Shown: one piece after another, positions 44,526-53,725 of the stretch
Layout: every line of letters begins with the position of its first letter
Numbering within the stretch: position 1 is the first letter of the stretch
Assembly (NCBI GenBank): GCA_021838765.1
Contig: JAKCCY010000004.1
Location: 1-64,000, forward strand
From: Nitrospirota bacterium
Lineage (GTDB): Bacteria > Nitrospirota_A > Leptospirillia > Leptospirillales > Leptospirillaceae
Length of the DNA stretch: 64,000 bases
Direction of reading: 5' to 3'
Notes under the pieces: generated by a model
Told to the model about the DNA's origin: nothing
The model's database searches: none
The model's input: only the letters and a program-made list of their open reading frames with translations
Program-made: the position numbers and the translations under genes

Positions 44526-45121
44526 GGCATCATCGGCATCATTGGCATACCGCCTCCACCACCGGCCCCACCGCCCGGCTTTGTGTTGTCTGGTCCCATC
44601 TTCTTTTTCTTCTTATGGGGAACAAGATGTAATGTCACACCCAGAAGAGACTGAAAATCCGCTCCAAGATAGACGCTCTGGGCAACCAGAATTCCTTTTC
44701 CGGGAACATTCTGGATCGAAGTGACTTTCGCCTGGTTTAAAAACAGGTTGATCCTTCTCAGGAGCGCCGGCTGGGTAGCCATCGCCTGGCCCACGGTCTG
44801 GTTGCCTGAGAGGGACAGTGTCCTGATCGTCTCAATCATCTTCTGTTTATTCTCATCAAGATCCTTCAAATAAGCGGATAGTCTGGCATTTCCATCCATG
44901 ACCTTCCCGGAAGGAGTGGGTGTCACGCTCTGAACATGGATGGAACTTCCGGACCATGGAAGCTCATAGGAATAGATCTGTTTTTTGGGGGGAGCAGAGG
45001 AACACCCGGACAAAAAAAGGAGAGAACAGGCCAACAGGCTCGATAAAAGCGCCATGCCCCCCTTTCCGGGATTTTCCGCACAATCCATCTGATTCATCTT
45101 TTCTTGGCAACAGTCCATCAT
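44522..45121 (-). CDS. Putative lipoprotein with Gly/Met-rich tail
   Basis: The 199-residue product has a lipobox (LLFLSGC, Cys near 40), a predominantly polar domain with a helical region (SAYLKDLDENKQKMIETIRTL) and a beta-rich segment VYLGADFQSLLGVTLHLVP. It ends in a lysine run and the low-complexity tail GGGAGGGGGMPMMPMMP. The ATG overlaps the rapZ stop (ATGA). An internal ATG at 45053-45055 would give a more usual short lipoprotein signal and has a G-rich site upstream. No family assigned; it separates rapZ from the aro genes. Confidence 0.7.
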   Translation of the reverse strand: MMDCCQEKMNQMDCAENPGKGGMALLSSLLACSLLFLSGCSSAPPKKQIYSYELPWSGSSIHVQSVTPTPSGKVMDGNARLSAYLKDLDENKQKMIETIRTLSLSGNQTVGQAMATQPALLRRINLFLNQAKVTSIQNVPGKGILVAQSVYLGADFQSLLGVTLHLVPHKKKKKMGPDNTKPGGGAGGGGGMPMMPMMP

Positions 45122-45975
45122 TTCCCCAAATCCCGGTGAATAACCCGCATGTCATATCCTTTGTCCAGCAACTCGGCACCCAATGCCTGTGCCAAGGCTA
45201 CAGAACGATGTTTTCCGCCTGTGCATCCCAGTCCGAGAGTGAAAACAGACCGTCCTTCCGAAATATAGTTGGGAAGCAGATAGGAAAGAAAAGAATGGAG
45301 TTCCCGGAGAAAGGACTCTCCACCTTCCGCAAAAACCATTTTGCAAACCGGTTCATCAAGTCCGGTCTTCTCCCTGAGTTCAGGAACATAATACGGGTTT
45401 GGCAAAAATCGGACATCAAGAACCATGTCACATTCAATGGGAACCCCGTATTTGAAACCAAAAGACATGATGAAAAGCTTCAGCCCCTTGTGCTCCTGTC
45501 CATGACCATAGAGTTTGAACAGGATTGTTTTGAGCTCGGAAGTTTTGACCCCTGTCGTATTGATCAGCCGGTCTGCCCTGGACTTGAGGGATGCCAGTTT
45601 TTCCCGTTCATCCTGTATGGCCTCAACAAGGGAGATCCCGCTGGATCCGGAGAGCGGATGAGGTCTCCTTGTTTCAGAAAAACGGCGAATCAATTCCGAA
45701 TCATCGGCCTCAAGAAAAAGGATTTCAGAGTTTCGCCCCTGACTTTTAAGGTCTTCATAAAAGCGGAGAAAAACATCCAGAAAGCCTCTTTCCCGAATAT
45801 CGATACCGATGGCAACATTCGTAATGGCCGGCACACTATGGGACAAAAGCTCGGCAAAAGTTGAAAGCAATGGAGACGGGAGATTTTCGACACAAAAGTA
45901 ACCCAGATCCTCAAGAACCTGAATCGCATGGCTCTTTCCGGCACCGGACAGGCCACTTACAAATAAAAAATGCAT
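45118..45975 (-). CDS. rapZ: RNase adapter / nucleotide-binding protein RapZ
   Basis: RapZ homologues bind nucleotides and, in enterobacteria, deliver sRNA GlmZ to RNase E; elsewhere the role is less certain. The 285-residue protein starts MHFLFVSGLSGAGKSHAIQV (Walker A near residue 8) and has GYFCVENLP, VLDVRFLPNPYYVP and the C-terminal LGCTGGKHRSVALAQAL. The ATG at 45973-45975 fits the family start and has GGGAG 9 nt upstream; a TTG seven codons earlier is possible. Located just after hpf, as in many rpoN clusters. Confidence 0.93.
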   Translation of the reverse strand: MHFLFVSGLSGAGKSHAIQVLEDLGYFCVENLPSPLLSTFAELLSHSVPAITNVAIGIDIRERGFLDVFLRFYEDLKSQGRNSEILFLEADDSELIRRFSETRRPHPLSGSSGISLVEAIQDEREKLASLKSRADRLINTTGVKTSELKTILFKLYGHGQEHKGLKLFIMSFGFKYGVPIECDMVLDVRFLPNPYYVPELREKTGLDEPVCKMVFAEGGESFLRELHSFLSYLLPNYISEGRSVFTLGLGCTGGKHRSVALAQALGAELLDKGYDMRVIHRDLGK

Positions 45976-46002
45976 CCGGTCCATCTCCCTCTCCAAAAAC
46001 CT

Positions 46003-46521
46003 CTAGTATTCCGGACGAATCTGACCGAGACTACCGTCCCGTCGCCGATAGAGAAGCATCATGACCTGATCGGAAGAATCCAGATAGAGAAAAAAGTCCT
46101 TGTCGAGAAGCTCCATCTGAAAGATCGCATCATCCTGATTCATCGGCTTCACGGGAAAACGTTTGCTCTTCACCAGTGGAGGAAGAGTCTTTGGAGACGA
46201 AGACTCTGTCGGAACGGGCATCACACCTGTTGTCCGATTGTGGCCAAGTCGCTCCTTGAATTTGACCAGTTGGCGCTGGAGTTTTTCAATCACAAGATCC
46301 ATTGAGCCATACAGGTCGTTCGTAACAGCCTCGGCATGGATAATGCGGCCATTGGCATGGAGAGTCACTTCCACTTTTTGACGGATCTTTTCCACCGACA
46401 TCACTATTTCCGCATGGCTGTTCTCTGGAGCTACCCGATCAAGGACAGCCATTTTTTCATTCATTCTTTCCTTGATACCCTCAGTCAGCTCCATGTGTCG
46501 TGCAGTCATCAGTGTTTGCAT
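46003..46521 (-). CDS. hpf: Ribosome hibernation promoting factor, long form
   Basis: Long HPF dimerises 70S ribosomes in stationary phase. The 172-residue protein has the N-terminal S30AE domain (TARHMELTEGIKERMNEKMAVLDR, VTLHANGRIIHAEAVTNDLYGSMDLVIEKLQRQL), a Ser/Pro linker, and a C-terminal dimerisation domain (about residues 118-172, KRFPVKPMNQDDAIFQMELLDKDFFLYLD). The usual core is intact. GGGAGAG lies about 7 nt before the ATG. Confidence 0.94.
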   Translation of the reverse strand: MQTLMTARHMELTEGIKERMNEKMAVLDRVAPENSHAEIVMSVEKIRQKVEVTLHANGRIIHAEAVTNDLYGSMDLVIEKLQRQLVKFKERLGHNRTTGVMPVPTESSSPKTLPPLVKSKRFPVKPMNQDDAIFQMELLDKDFFLYLDSSDQVMMLLYRRRDGSLGQIRPEY

Positions 46522-46841
46522 TCGGTCTCTCCCTTTTCCTTTCAGTTTTTGTTAGAACCAATCTGATGGATTACCCATCAACGACCAAGCATCTTGGCAT
46601 TTGGCATTCGACCCCAGGAACAGGTCAGGAACAGCATGGACATCAGATCCTCACGAAATACGGTCCTCTCTTTCGGGAAAGCCACAATATCCCGACAGGG
46701 CAAGAGATCTCCAGAAAACCCCCGATAAAATTCCTCCCAAAAACAGATGAGCATAACTTAGATCCAGCAAGAGAATATGTCAACGAAAAGACGGAAACAT
46801 TTCCTTAAGGGACAAACATTCTCCCGAAGGTGGGGCCACCC
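46522..46841 (-). promoter_or_regulatory. 320-nt leader of hpf with a sigma-70-like promoter
   Basis: On the minus strand TTGACA (46778-46783) and TAAGTT (46755-46760) are 17 nt apart, implying a leader of roughly 225 nt before hpf. The leader has a small hairpin GATGG-ATTAC-CCATC and a direct TTGGCATTTGGCATT repeat, but no recognised riboswitch and no -24/-12 sigma-54 element. No ORF with homology-like composition was found in it. Confidence 0.5.
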
Positions 46842-46854
46842 CTAATGGGTGGCC
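46834..46854 (-). terminator. GC-rich hairpin overlapping the rpoN stop
   Basis: GGCCACCC (46834-46841) and GGGTGGCC (46847-46854) form a perfect 8-bp stem with a 5-nt loop that includes part of the rpoN TAG. No T-tract follows on the minus strand, so it is not a canonical terminator. It may attenuate rpoN-hpf read-through or protect the 3' end. Confidence 0.45.
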
Positions 46855-48338
46855 TTCCTTCTTTTATTCACTGGAGGTATATCAAGCTCCATTCGATACT
46901 TTGCCACCGTTCTTCGGGCAATGACGATACCCTCTTTAGAAAGCTGTTCCATGATTTCCTGATCAGAAAAAGGATGTTCAGGACTTTCCTTTCGAACAAT
47001 CTCCCTCAATTTTTCACGAACGCTCACAGAAGAATGATCGTCCCCGTTTGAGGATGCAATTGAACCGGAAAAGAAAAACTTCAGCTCGGTCAGACCAAAT
47101 GGGGTATCCGCATATTTTTTGTTTGTCACCCTGGATATGGTCGACTCGTGAAGGCCAAGATCCTGGGCTATCGTTTTCAAGACTAGCGGTTTGAGGGCAG
47201 ATGGACCCTGAAAGAAAAAATCCCTCTGATAGCGCAAAATTGCCTCTGCGACACGGAGGATCGTTTTTTTTCGTTGCTCGATACTTTTTAAAAACCACTG
47301 GGCATTTTTCAGCTTGTCCTCAAAATAGGATCGGGAAACATCGTCCTTCCTCATATTTTTGAGAAGATCCCGGTACGTCGGGTGAATCCTGACCCTTGGA
47401 ATCCCTGCCTCAATCAGGCTGACTTCAATCTCCCCGCCACCAGCGTCGCGAAAGAGAACATCAGGGGCAATCGCTGTCGGCGCATCCTGATCAAACGGTC
47501 GGCCCGGCTTGGTCTCAAAACGACGGATAATGGCCATAGCCGATTCCAGTTCGGACTCTGTCGCATGAAGCGTTTTCATGATCGACTTGAATTGGGAAGC
47601 CAGGAACTCGTCCATGCAATCGGACAGGATGCGCCAAACCAGGGAATCGACAAGATCAAGCTGTCTCGCCTGGATCAATAGGCACTCTCGAAGATTTCTG
47701 GCCCCGACACCGGGCGGGTCACACTCCTGAAGGACTCCCAAAACATGCTCGAAGGAAACCCCCTCCAGCAACTCCGCGGGAATTTCCTCTTTGGAGATCT
47801 GCAGGTAGCCGTCTTCATTCAGATTTCCTGAAAGAAAGCAGGCAAGATCCCTCTCCCTGGGATTCAGGTCCGAAAAAGAAAGCTGCCAGTTGACATGCTC
47901 TTCAAGGGAGGTCCCCCCCGCCAGAAATTTCTCGTAGGAATAATCGGAAGATGGCTCTTCCCGGTTCAGCTGTTCATCGCGAAAGCTGTCCGCCGCATCA
48001 AGCCCCTCAAGCATGGGATGCTCCCATGTTGAGAGAGGATCCGATGGCTGATCCTCCGGATCTCCTCGCGTGGATGCGGCATCCACATCCCATGAATCCA
48101 TCTCTTCCTGAGCAAACGATTCACTGTCAGAGCCCGGATCACTTGAAAACTCTTCTCCGTCAGGAGTCGCCGTTTCCCCGGGTTCCAGCATTTCAAGAAG
48201 AGGGTTGACCTGAACCTCTTCGATCATTTCATCGACAAGGTCGAGTCGGGAAAGCATCAAAAGATGAATCGACTGCTGGAGCTGGGGTGTCAAAACCATC
48301 TTTTGACCCAGCTTGATTTCCAGCGACTGCCGAATCAT
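46842..48338 (-). CDS. rpoN: RNA polymerase sigma-54 factor RpoN
   Basis: The 498-residue sigma-54 has the Gln-rich activator-interacting region ([24 protein letters not shown], residues 6-29), an acidic spacer, the core-binding region and HTH ([21 protein letters not shown]) and the C-terminal RpoN box [15 protein letters not shown]. It requires AAA+ activators, none of which is in the window. The ATG overlaps the lptB stop by 4 nt. Confidence 0.96.
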   Translation of the reverse strand: MIRQSLEIKLGQKMVLTPQLQQSIHLLMLSRLDLVDEMIEEVQVNPLLEMLEPGETATPDGEEFSSDPGSDSESFAQEEMDSWDVDAASTRGDPEDQPSDPLSTWEHPMLEGLDAADSFRDEQLNREEPSSDYSYEKFLAGGTSLEEHVNWQLSFSDLNPRERDLACFLSGNLNEDGYLQISKEEIPAELLEGVSFEHVLGVLQECDPPGVGARNLRECLLIQARQLDLVDSLVWRILSDCMDEFLASQFKSIMKTLHATESELESAMAIIRRFETKPGRPFDQDAPTAIAPDVLFRDAGGGEIEVSLIEAGIPRVRIHPTYRDLLKNMRKDDVSRSYFEDKLKNAQWFLKSIEQRKKTILRVAEAILRYQRDFFFQGPSALKPLVLKTIAQDLGLHESTISRVTNKKYADTPFGLTELKFFFSGSIASSNGDDHSSVSVREKLREIVRKESPEHPFSDQEIMEQLSKEGIVIARRTVAKYRMELDIPPVNKRRKATH

Positions 48339-49078
48339 GAATGGTCCCCCGCAGGCGTGTTCAATGTGAATTTCTCTCCCAGATAAAACGCCTTGGCCTT
48401 GGGACTGTTGGCAACTTCAAACGGTGTACCTTCCTCAAGAATCATTCCCTGGTTGATGACATAAGCCCGATCGGTGATCTCAAGTGTTTCCCGGACGTTA
48501 TGGTCGGTGATCAGCACTCCGATATCACGCCTTTTGAGATCGGCAATGATTTTCTGGATATCGATCACTGCAATGGGATCCACACCTGCAAAAGGCTCAT
48601 CAAGAAGGATATATCTCGGCTTTGTCGCAAGAGCCCTGGCCACCTCAACACGTCTTCGCTCCCCCCCGGACAGGGTGTAAGCCTTGTTCTTTGTCAGGTG
48701 GGAGATGTTCAGCTCTCCAAGAAGGGTTTCCAGCCGGCTTTGCCTCTCAGATCGTGAAAGGTCCATATACTCAAGGACAGCCATGATATTTTCAGAAACC
48801 GTCAGCTTTCGGAAGATGGAACTTTCCTGAGGGAGATAACTGATCCCCTTTCTGGCTCTCATATGGACCGGCAGATGGGAAATCTCGTCATCGTCCATCA
48901 GGATTTTACCCCCATCAGGTCTGACCAGACCGACAATCATGTAAAAAGTTGTCGTTTTGCCGGCTCCATTTGGCCCCAGAAGACCGACAACCTCTCCCTG
49001 GGAAACATTCAGGTTCACTCCTCCGACAACCCACCTTTTTCGGTAATTTTTTTTCAGGTCAGAAACAGTGATTGCCAT
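48335..49078 (-). CDS. lptB: LPS export ATPase LptB
   Basis: LptB powers LPS extraction by LptFG. The 247-residue ATPase has [20 protein letters not shown] (Walker A), [17 protein letters not shown], signature [15 protein letters not shown] and Walker [16 protein letters not shown], the last being characteristic of LptB. It starts one base into the lptA stop (TAATG) and ends in rpoN; the lptC-lptA-lptB-rpoN order supports the call. Confidence 0.96.
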   Translation of the reverse strand: MAITVSDLKKNYRKRWVVGGVNLNVSQGEVVGLLGPNGAGKTTTFYMIVGLVRPDGGKILMDDDEISHLPVHMRARKGISYLPQESSIFRKLTVSENIMAVLEYMDLSRSERQSRLETLLGELNISHLTKNKAYTLSGGERRRVEVARALATKPRYILLDEPFAGVDPIAVIDIQKIIADLKRRDIGVLITDHNVRETLEITDRAYVINQGMILEEGTPFEVANSPKAKAFYLGEKFTLNTPAGDHS

Positions 49079-49740
49079 TAAGGCTCCCTCTTCCCGGGAG
49101 AGGAAACATCGGATTTCTTCTTGGTTCCCTTTCCATTTAAAAGCATAAGCCCATGTCCCTGGACAAGACTTTTATTGATTCTGGTAAAAAAGGTGATCCG
49201 TTCTCCGGAAATTCTATCACCATTTTCAATCACAACCGGCAACTCCGTCAGGACGAACAGGTGGCTTGATTCGATATAGACAGCTTTTCCAGCAAAAGCC
49301 TGGCGAAGATCTTTCAGGATCACAACATGCCCTCTCGCCACCATCGTCTGAACCTTTTGTGTTCCGGATTTTCCCTGCATGTTTTCCATCAGGGTTCCCC
49401 CCTTTCCGGGGGGAACAAAAAAAACATCCAGCGTATCGGCTGTCAGTTTCAGATGACCTTTCACAAGATGCACATGACCTGAAAAATGAATTTTATTTTC
49501 AATGTTTTCCGCAAGCATGTGATCAGACTTGATGATGGTCACAACAGGAGGTTCTTCCCCATGGGTATCCGGAGAAGCACCCGATGCCGCATTACTGATT
49601 TGGGGAAAAAACGAACACCAAATGAAAAATCCCAACAATATCCGGGAATAAAACCGGCCGAAAGAACAGGTTGGAATACGAGTGATCAAGGATCTTCTCT
49701 GGAATTCAGCCCGCAAATACAGCCCGTACTCCTTCATCAA
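49078..49740 (-). CDS. lptA: Periplasmic LPS transport protein LptA
   Basis: LptA forms the periplasmic LPS bridge. The 220-residue product contains a signal-peptide-like segment ([18 protein letters not shown]) and an OstA beta-jellyroll start [40 protein letters not shown]. The annotated TTG/ATG start (49735-49740) overlaps lptC by 35 nt, leaves a 28-residue N-region before the signal and lacks a Shine-Dalgarno. AAGGAG lies a few codons inside the frame, so a later CTG/TTG start (around 49716-49722) is possible. Confidence 0.88.
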   Translation of the reverse strand: MMKEYGLYLRAEFQRRSLITRIPTCSFGRFYSRILLGFFIWCSFFPQISNAASGASPDTHGEEPPVVTIIKSDHMLAENIENKIHFSGHVHLVKGHLKLTADTLDVFFVPPGKGGTLMENMQGKSGTQKVQTMVARGHVVILKDLRQAFAGKAVYIESSHLFVLTELPVVIENGDRISGERITFFTRINKSLVQGHGLMLLNGKGTKKKSDVSSPGKREP

Positions 49741-50302
49741 GCTGGAAAAACTGCTTTTTTGGCGTGGAGTGAAGCCCCCTGCCGTGAATGATCATTGAAC
49801 GGCCCAGAATCAAAACCTGCCCATTCGTATGGATAGAATCGGCCTTATCATCATAGTCAAGCCGACTTGAAACAATCTCCAGACCATTCGAAAATCGCGC
49901 TGCAACCGGAACCTGCTTTTCCTTGACATAAAACTGATGGGAGATCTGGTCGATCACACCCTTGTCTCCCGATATGTCCAGAACCAGATCCGGCTTAACA
50001 AGAATATGAGCCGAAAGGTTCCAGAGACGGGTCGTCGTCTCCCCTTTTCCGATGGAGGCCTTCATCGCCTTGATGAACCACTTTGTCTGGCCATCCACAG
50101 AACGGGTGTACAGAAACCCCGAAATAACCACCTGTGCCCGAGGAACCGGATGGGTATCAACCGGGACCGTCCCTCTTGAAACAACGTGACGGTGGGCGAT
50201 ATATCCAAGCCCCCCAAGGGTCAGAACGATCGGTATCGCCGCAAGGAAAAGGACGAATGGTTTGTTTTGGAACAAAGTCCGCCATTTGGAAACTCTTGCC
50301 AT
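49706..50302 (-). CDS. lptC: LPS transport protein LptC
   Basis: LptC hands LPS from LptBFG to LptA. The 198-residue protein has one N-terminal helix (FVLFLAAIPIVLTLGGLGYIAH) and a periplasmic beta-jellyroll domain with WFIKAMKAS, VLDISGDKGVIDQ and NGLEIVSSRLDYD. Sequence identity in this family is low; the identification rests on topology and on the lptC-lptA-lptB order. A GGAGAG site precedes the ATG. Confidence 0.85.
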   Translation of the reverse strand: MARVSKWRTLFQNKPFVLFLAAIPIVLTLGGLGYIAHRHVVSRGTVPVDTHPVPRAQVVISGFLYTRSVDGQTKWFIKAMKASIGKGETTTRLWNLSAHILVKPDLVLDISGDKGVIDQISHQFYVKEKQVPVAARFSNGLEIVSSRLDYDDKADSIHTNGQVLILGRSMIIHGRGLHSTPKKQFFQLDEGVRAVFAG

Positions 50303-50384
50303 CAGGAGCTCTCCAAGGGGTCCTTCATCCCCACCGATTCAGGAGAGCAACATTCCAAGGAACCACCGCACCCAAAAAGAATGA

Positions 50385-51341
50385 TCAAAGTTTATCGGGG
50401 AAATGCCGATGAAGGGAGGCTACCCCTTCGCGAATGGCCTTAACGGAAGCCTCAAAGGCAGACTTCTCTGAAGAAGAAAGGGGAAGCTCGACAACCGCTT
50501 CAAGGCCGGCACTTCCGATACGGATCGGGACACCAGAAAAAGCGCCCTGGACACCATACTCCCCTTCAAGATAGACCGAACAGGGAACAACCCGGTGACG
50601 ATCATGAAGGATAGACTCAATCATCAGGTAAACCGCTGCCGCTGGAGCAAAATAGGCTGAGGAATCCTTCATCAGACGGACAATTTCACCGCCCCCGTCC
50701 CGGGTTCTGGCGACAAGGGATTCCAAGGTCTTGGGGTCGAGAACCTTCGGAAGAGGAACACCGGAAATCGTCGAAAAGTTCAAAAGCGGCACCATCAGGT
50801 CACCATGCCCTCCCATGACAAGCGTCTGGATATTCGACACCGATGTCTTGCTGACCTCGCTGACAAAATAGGCAAACCGGGAAGAATCAAGAGCCCCACC
50901 CATGCCGATGACCCGTTCCCTCTTGAAGCCAGTGACCTTCCAGAGGGTATAAGCCATCAAATCCATGGGATTGGTCACCATGATGACAATGGCTTCGGGA
51001 GCATGTTTTTTGATCTTTTCCGAAATCTCGATCATGATCTCTCCGTTCTTGTGGAGAAGATCATCTCTCGTCATTCCGGGTTTTCTGGAAAATCCTGCGG
51101 TGACAACTACGACCGATGATCCTTCGATATCAGCGTAATTACCGGATCCCGTCACACGGGTATCAAAACCCAATAATGGCCCGGACTCGAGCATGTCCAG
51201 GGCCTTGCCCTGGGCAATACCTTCCCGGACGTCAAGAATGACAACATCAGCCAATCCATTCTCAACGATCTTCTGGGCTGTTGTGGCACCTACATTTCCA
51301 GCCCCGATAATCGAGACTGTCCTTCTTTTCCTCTGGCCCAA
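50385..51341 (-). CDS. mdh: Malate dehydrogenase (LDH-like type)
   Basis: The 318-residue enzyme interconverts malate and oxaloacetate. It has SIIGAGNVGATTAQKI (NAD site), TAGFSRKPGMTRDDLL with the Arg that distinguishes MDH from LDH, VTNPMDLMAY and VMGGHGDLMVPL with the catalytic His. It starts at TTG behind GAAGGGAGGGG. It is probably monocistronic, with an 82-nt gap to lptC upstream on the map. Confidence 0.95.
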   Translation of the reverse strand: MGQRKRRTVSIIGAGNVGATTAQKIVENGLADVVILDVREGIAQGKALDMLESGPLLGFDTRVTGSGNYADIEGSSVVVVTAGFSRKPGMTRDDLLHKNGEIMIEISEKIKKHAPEAIVIMVTNPMDLMAYTLWKVTGFKRERVIGMGGALDSSRFAYFVSEVSKTSVSNIQTLVMGGHGDLMVPLLNFSTISGVPLPKVLDPKTLESLVARTRDGGGEIVRLMKDSSAYFAPAAAVYLMIESILHDRHRVVPCSVYLEGEYGVQGAFSGVPIRIGSAGLEAVVELPLSSSEKSAFEASVKAIREGVASLHRHFPDKL

Positions 51342-51843
51342 AAGCCCCTCCCTTCAATTATCTGATGAAAGTATTCGGTCTGATCCAAGCAAAACACGAC
51401 ACGCCCCTGTGCAAAAAACAGACAGGTCGGCTGACTGCGGCATAAAACCGGCCAAAGCATCACTGATTCCAGAAATACTAGCCGAATAGTGCCAAGAAGA
51501 CAAGGACAAAAACAGATCTCCCCATCCCCACCATAGGAAAAAAGACAAGTGAGACCTTGTTTTTTCCTGAAAAAGATCAAAGAGGCTCATGGACCTGAAA
51601 ATCGTGCGATGGACAGGAGATGAAACGGTCATTCCGGACTGCCATTATGACAAGAATCATAATGGCAGTCCGCTCCGCATGGGAGAATGGAAACAAGATT
51701 CAGCAACCTGTTTGAACATGGACCCGGAACCCCGAAAACAATGCTTGTTTTCCATCGTCTTTTCATCCATAATAAACCGGTCATGGGATGGTGGATTGAA
51801 TCATTCCGAATCATGGGCGATGGGGTTCGCCTGAACGGCAGCG
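51342..51843 (+). other. 500-nt intergenic region without convincing genes
   Basis: Separates mdh (minus) from the second export operon (plus). It contains a perfect 16-bp inverted repeat (51635-51672) and a smaller one, AAAACAA-TGC-TTGTTTT (51735-51751). Short ORFs here lack ribosome sites and family resemblance. The promoter of the plus-strand operon is presumably inside it but no good -35/-10 pair was seen. Confidence 0.6.
51635..51672. repeat. Perfect 16-bp inverted repeat with 6-nt loop
   Basis: CGGACTGCCATTATGA (51635-51650), loop CAAGAA, then its exact reverse complement (51657-51672). No T-run follows on either strand, so a terminator is unlikely. It could be an operator, an attenuator stem or the residue of a miniature mobile element. 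Confidence 0.9.
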
Positions 51844-51872
51844 GTGTTTGATATGACACCGGATGATGATGA

Positions 51873-51895
51873 CCCCTACTTTAAAAAAGTAGGGG
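51873..51895 (+). promoter_or_regulatory. Perfect hairpin that can hide a ribosome-binding site
   Basis: CCCCTACTTT (51873-51882) pairs without mismatch with AAAGTAGGGG (51886-51895) across a 3-nt loop. The right arm contains the AGGGGG that would act as ribosome site for the GTG at 51901. The stem thus could switch translation of the small membrane protein; alternatively it is a leader attenuator of the export operon. Confidence 0.5.
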
Positions 51896-51900
51896 GAGCT

Positions 51901-52155
51901 GTGCTATTCGATGATGGTTTTTTCAAGATTCTTCTTCTGTCTTCCTTCTTTCTGGTCTGGTTCCTCGAATCATTGATCAGGGCACCCGAAAAGTCTTCCC
52001 ATAAACAGAAAATGGCCTTTCTCGCATTCATCAGGACACAGCCACTTCGTTGTCTGGCCGCATTCTTTTTACTTGTCTTTCTCGCCTTTGAATCCTCCTT
52101 TGACTGGCCAGAGTTCTCTTTTACCAATCTCCCTTATCCATTGGTTTCCAGATGA
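51901..52155 (+). CDS. Small two-helix membrane protein heading the second export operon
   Basis: From the GTG at 51901 the product is 84 residues with two hydrophobic segments (ILLLSSFFLVWFLESLI and CLAAFFLLVFLAF). It overlaps the MFS gene start by 4 nt (ATGA), which argues for real translation. An earlier GTG at 51844 would extend it by 19 residues through the perfect hairpin, which seems less likely. Only the adjacent G-rich stretch could act as Shine-Dalgarno. No family recognised; accessory role in export is an inference from position. Confidence 0.5.
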   Translation: MLFDDGFFKILLLSSFFLVWFLESLIRAPEKSSHKQKMAFLAFIRTQPLRCLAAFFLLVFLAFESSFDWPEFSFTNLPYPLVSR

Positions 52156-53678
52156 GACTCTCCCCATTTTTTTCCAGTCGGGAAATCTCCCCATGGCTTG
52201 TCCTGGCCACAGTTATCCTTGGCGTGGGAATGCCTCTTGCCGACACAACGATCACCAATGTCGGACGTGTCTTCATCGTGAGCACACTGGGTGTCACCAG
52301 CTATGAGGCAGGATGGCTCACTGCAAGCTATAGCCTGGCTCTTGCTGTCGGCGTTCCGCTCTCTCATCGTCTCAGGGGATTTCTTGAAGAAAAGGATCTT
52401 TACTCCGGAGCGATTCTGACCTTTATGTTGGGATCCCTGTGCATGGCCGGTTCCGTCAATTTTACGGAAGCGATGCTGAGCCGGGGCATTGAGGGTCTAT
52501 CCGCAGGGATACTCCTTCCTCTTGCACCCATATTGATTCAGGAATCTTTTCCGGAAAATCTGAGGTCCCTTGCCATGTCCTACTTTGCGCTTTTTGGGGC
52601 CGTATGGGTCACTCTGGGGCCCACAATCGGGGGATTCATCATCGACAATCCCGGATGGCAGTGGGCCTTCGCAATCAATATCCCCATCGGATTCCTGGCC
52701 ATATTTTTTGCACAGGCGTTTCTTTCGAACCACCCGAGACAAGACCCCCGAAGATTTGACGGGACAGGATTTGTCTTGATGGCAACATCCCTTGGATGCC
52801 TTTTTACCGGGTTCATGCGGGCAGAATGGGTCGGATGGCACTCTTCTGGAACGGGGTTTCTCCTTTTTTCCGGACTTTTATTGTTTTTTCTCTTCTGGAT
52901 CTGGTCCGCGCTCTCAAGAGATCCCATCCTTCCGACAGAAGTTTTGAGAAAACCTCTATTCATCGGGATTCTTGCGATCGTATTCATGCAGTCCACACAA
53001 AGCTTTGGAAGACTCTATCTTCTGGCACCGTTTCTCGAAAAAAACTACCATTTCATGGCTCATGATGCCGGAGCCCTGGTGGCTGTCGGAGCCCTTACCG
53101 AAATCCTTCTCTCCCTTTCCTTTCTCTTCTCCCGATTTTTAGCGGGCAAGTGGGCAATTCTCCTCACAACAGGCTGCATTCTCGTCTCCATTTCCAATAT
53201 CGATTTTCTATTTCTTCCGGCAACAGGATTCAGCCTCTCCTTTATTGTCAAATCCCAATTGATCTTTGGAGCGGGGCTGGCATTGACACAAATCTCGCTT
53301 CCACCTCTTGCATCAAAGCTCTTTCCTCAAAGCAAGGTCCGGGCCGCAACAACCTATCTTCTTTTTGCCCAATTCATTGGAGGTGCATGGGGGACAATGC
53401 TTGGAAGACATCTGGTCCTCCATGTAAAACCTGTCTTTTCACAGATGTTACCCCAGCTCTCCACACACAGGATGGGCCATTCCGACATATTTCTTGCGGA
53501 TAGGCTCGCACAGTCCTATACATCCAACATCATCTTTTATGACCTTGGAATTATTGGCCTTATCGGAGCTTTTCTGGCATTTGTCCTCATTTTTTTCCTA
53601 TCTGAGAAAAGGGTGGGAGAAAGCGATCGCAAGGAAAAAGAAACACTGGCAGGTTTGCCGGCCAACGGCAAAAGATAA
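52152..53678 (+). CDS. EmrB-type MFS exporter (DHA2 family), third pump
   Basis: The 508-residue transporter has 14 hydrophobic helices. Helix 1 reads GMPLADTTITNVGRVF where DHA2 pumps usually have LDxTIVNVALP, so the first motif is altered. Motif C is present as VTLGPTIGGFIIDNPGWQW. It is followed by its HlyD adaptor after 47 nt. The altered motif and separate operon suggest a substrate different from that of the minus-strand pumps. Substrate unknown. Confidence 0.9.
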   Translation: MRLSPFFSSREISPWLVLATVILGVGMPLADTTITNVGRVFIVSTLGVTSYEAGWLTASYSLALAVGVPLSHRLRGFLEEKDLYSGAILTFMLGSLCMAGSVNFTEAMLSRGIEGLSAGILLPLAPILIQESFPENLRSLAMSYFALFGAVWVTLGPTIGGFIIDNPGWQWAFAINIPIGFLAIFFAQAFLSNHPRQDPRRFDGTGFVLMATSLGCLFTGFMRAEWVGWHSSGTGFLLFSGLLLFFLFWIWSALSRDPILPTEVLRKPLFIGILAIVFMQSTQSFGRLYLLAPFLEKNYHFMAHDAGALVAVGALTEILLSLSFLFSRFLAGKWAILLTTGCILVSISNIDFLFLPATGFSLSFIVKSQLIFGAGLALTQISLPPLASKLFPQSKVRAATTYLLFAQFIGGAWGTMLGRHLVLHVKPVFSQMLPQLSTHRMGHSDIFLADRLAQSYTSNIIFYDLGIIGLIGAFLAFVLIFFLSEKRVGESDRKEKETLAGLPANGKR

Positions 53679-53725
53679 GAAACAGAAATCACTTAAAATC
53701 GAATCATGACCAGGGAGAGATCAGA

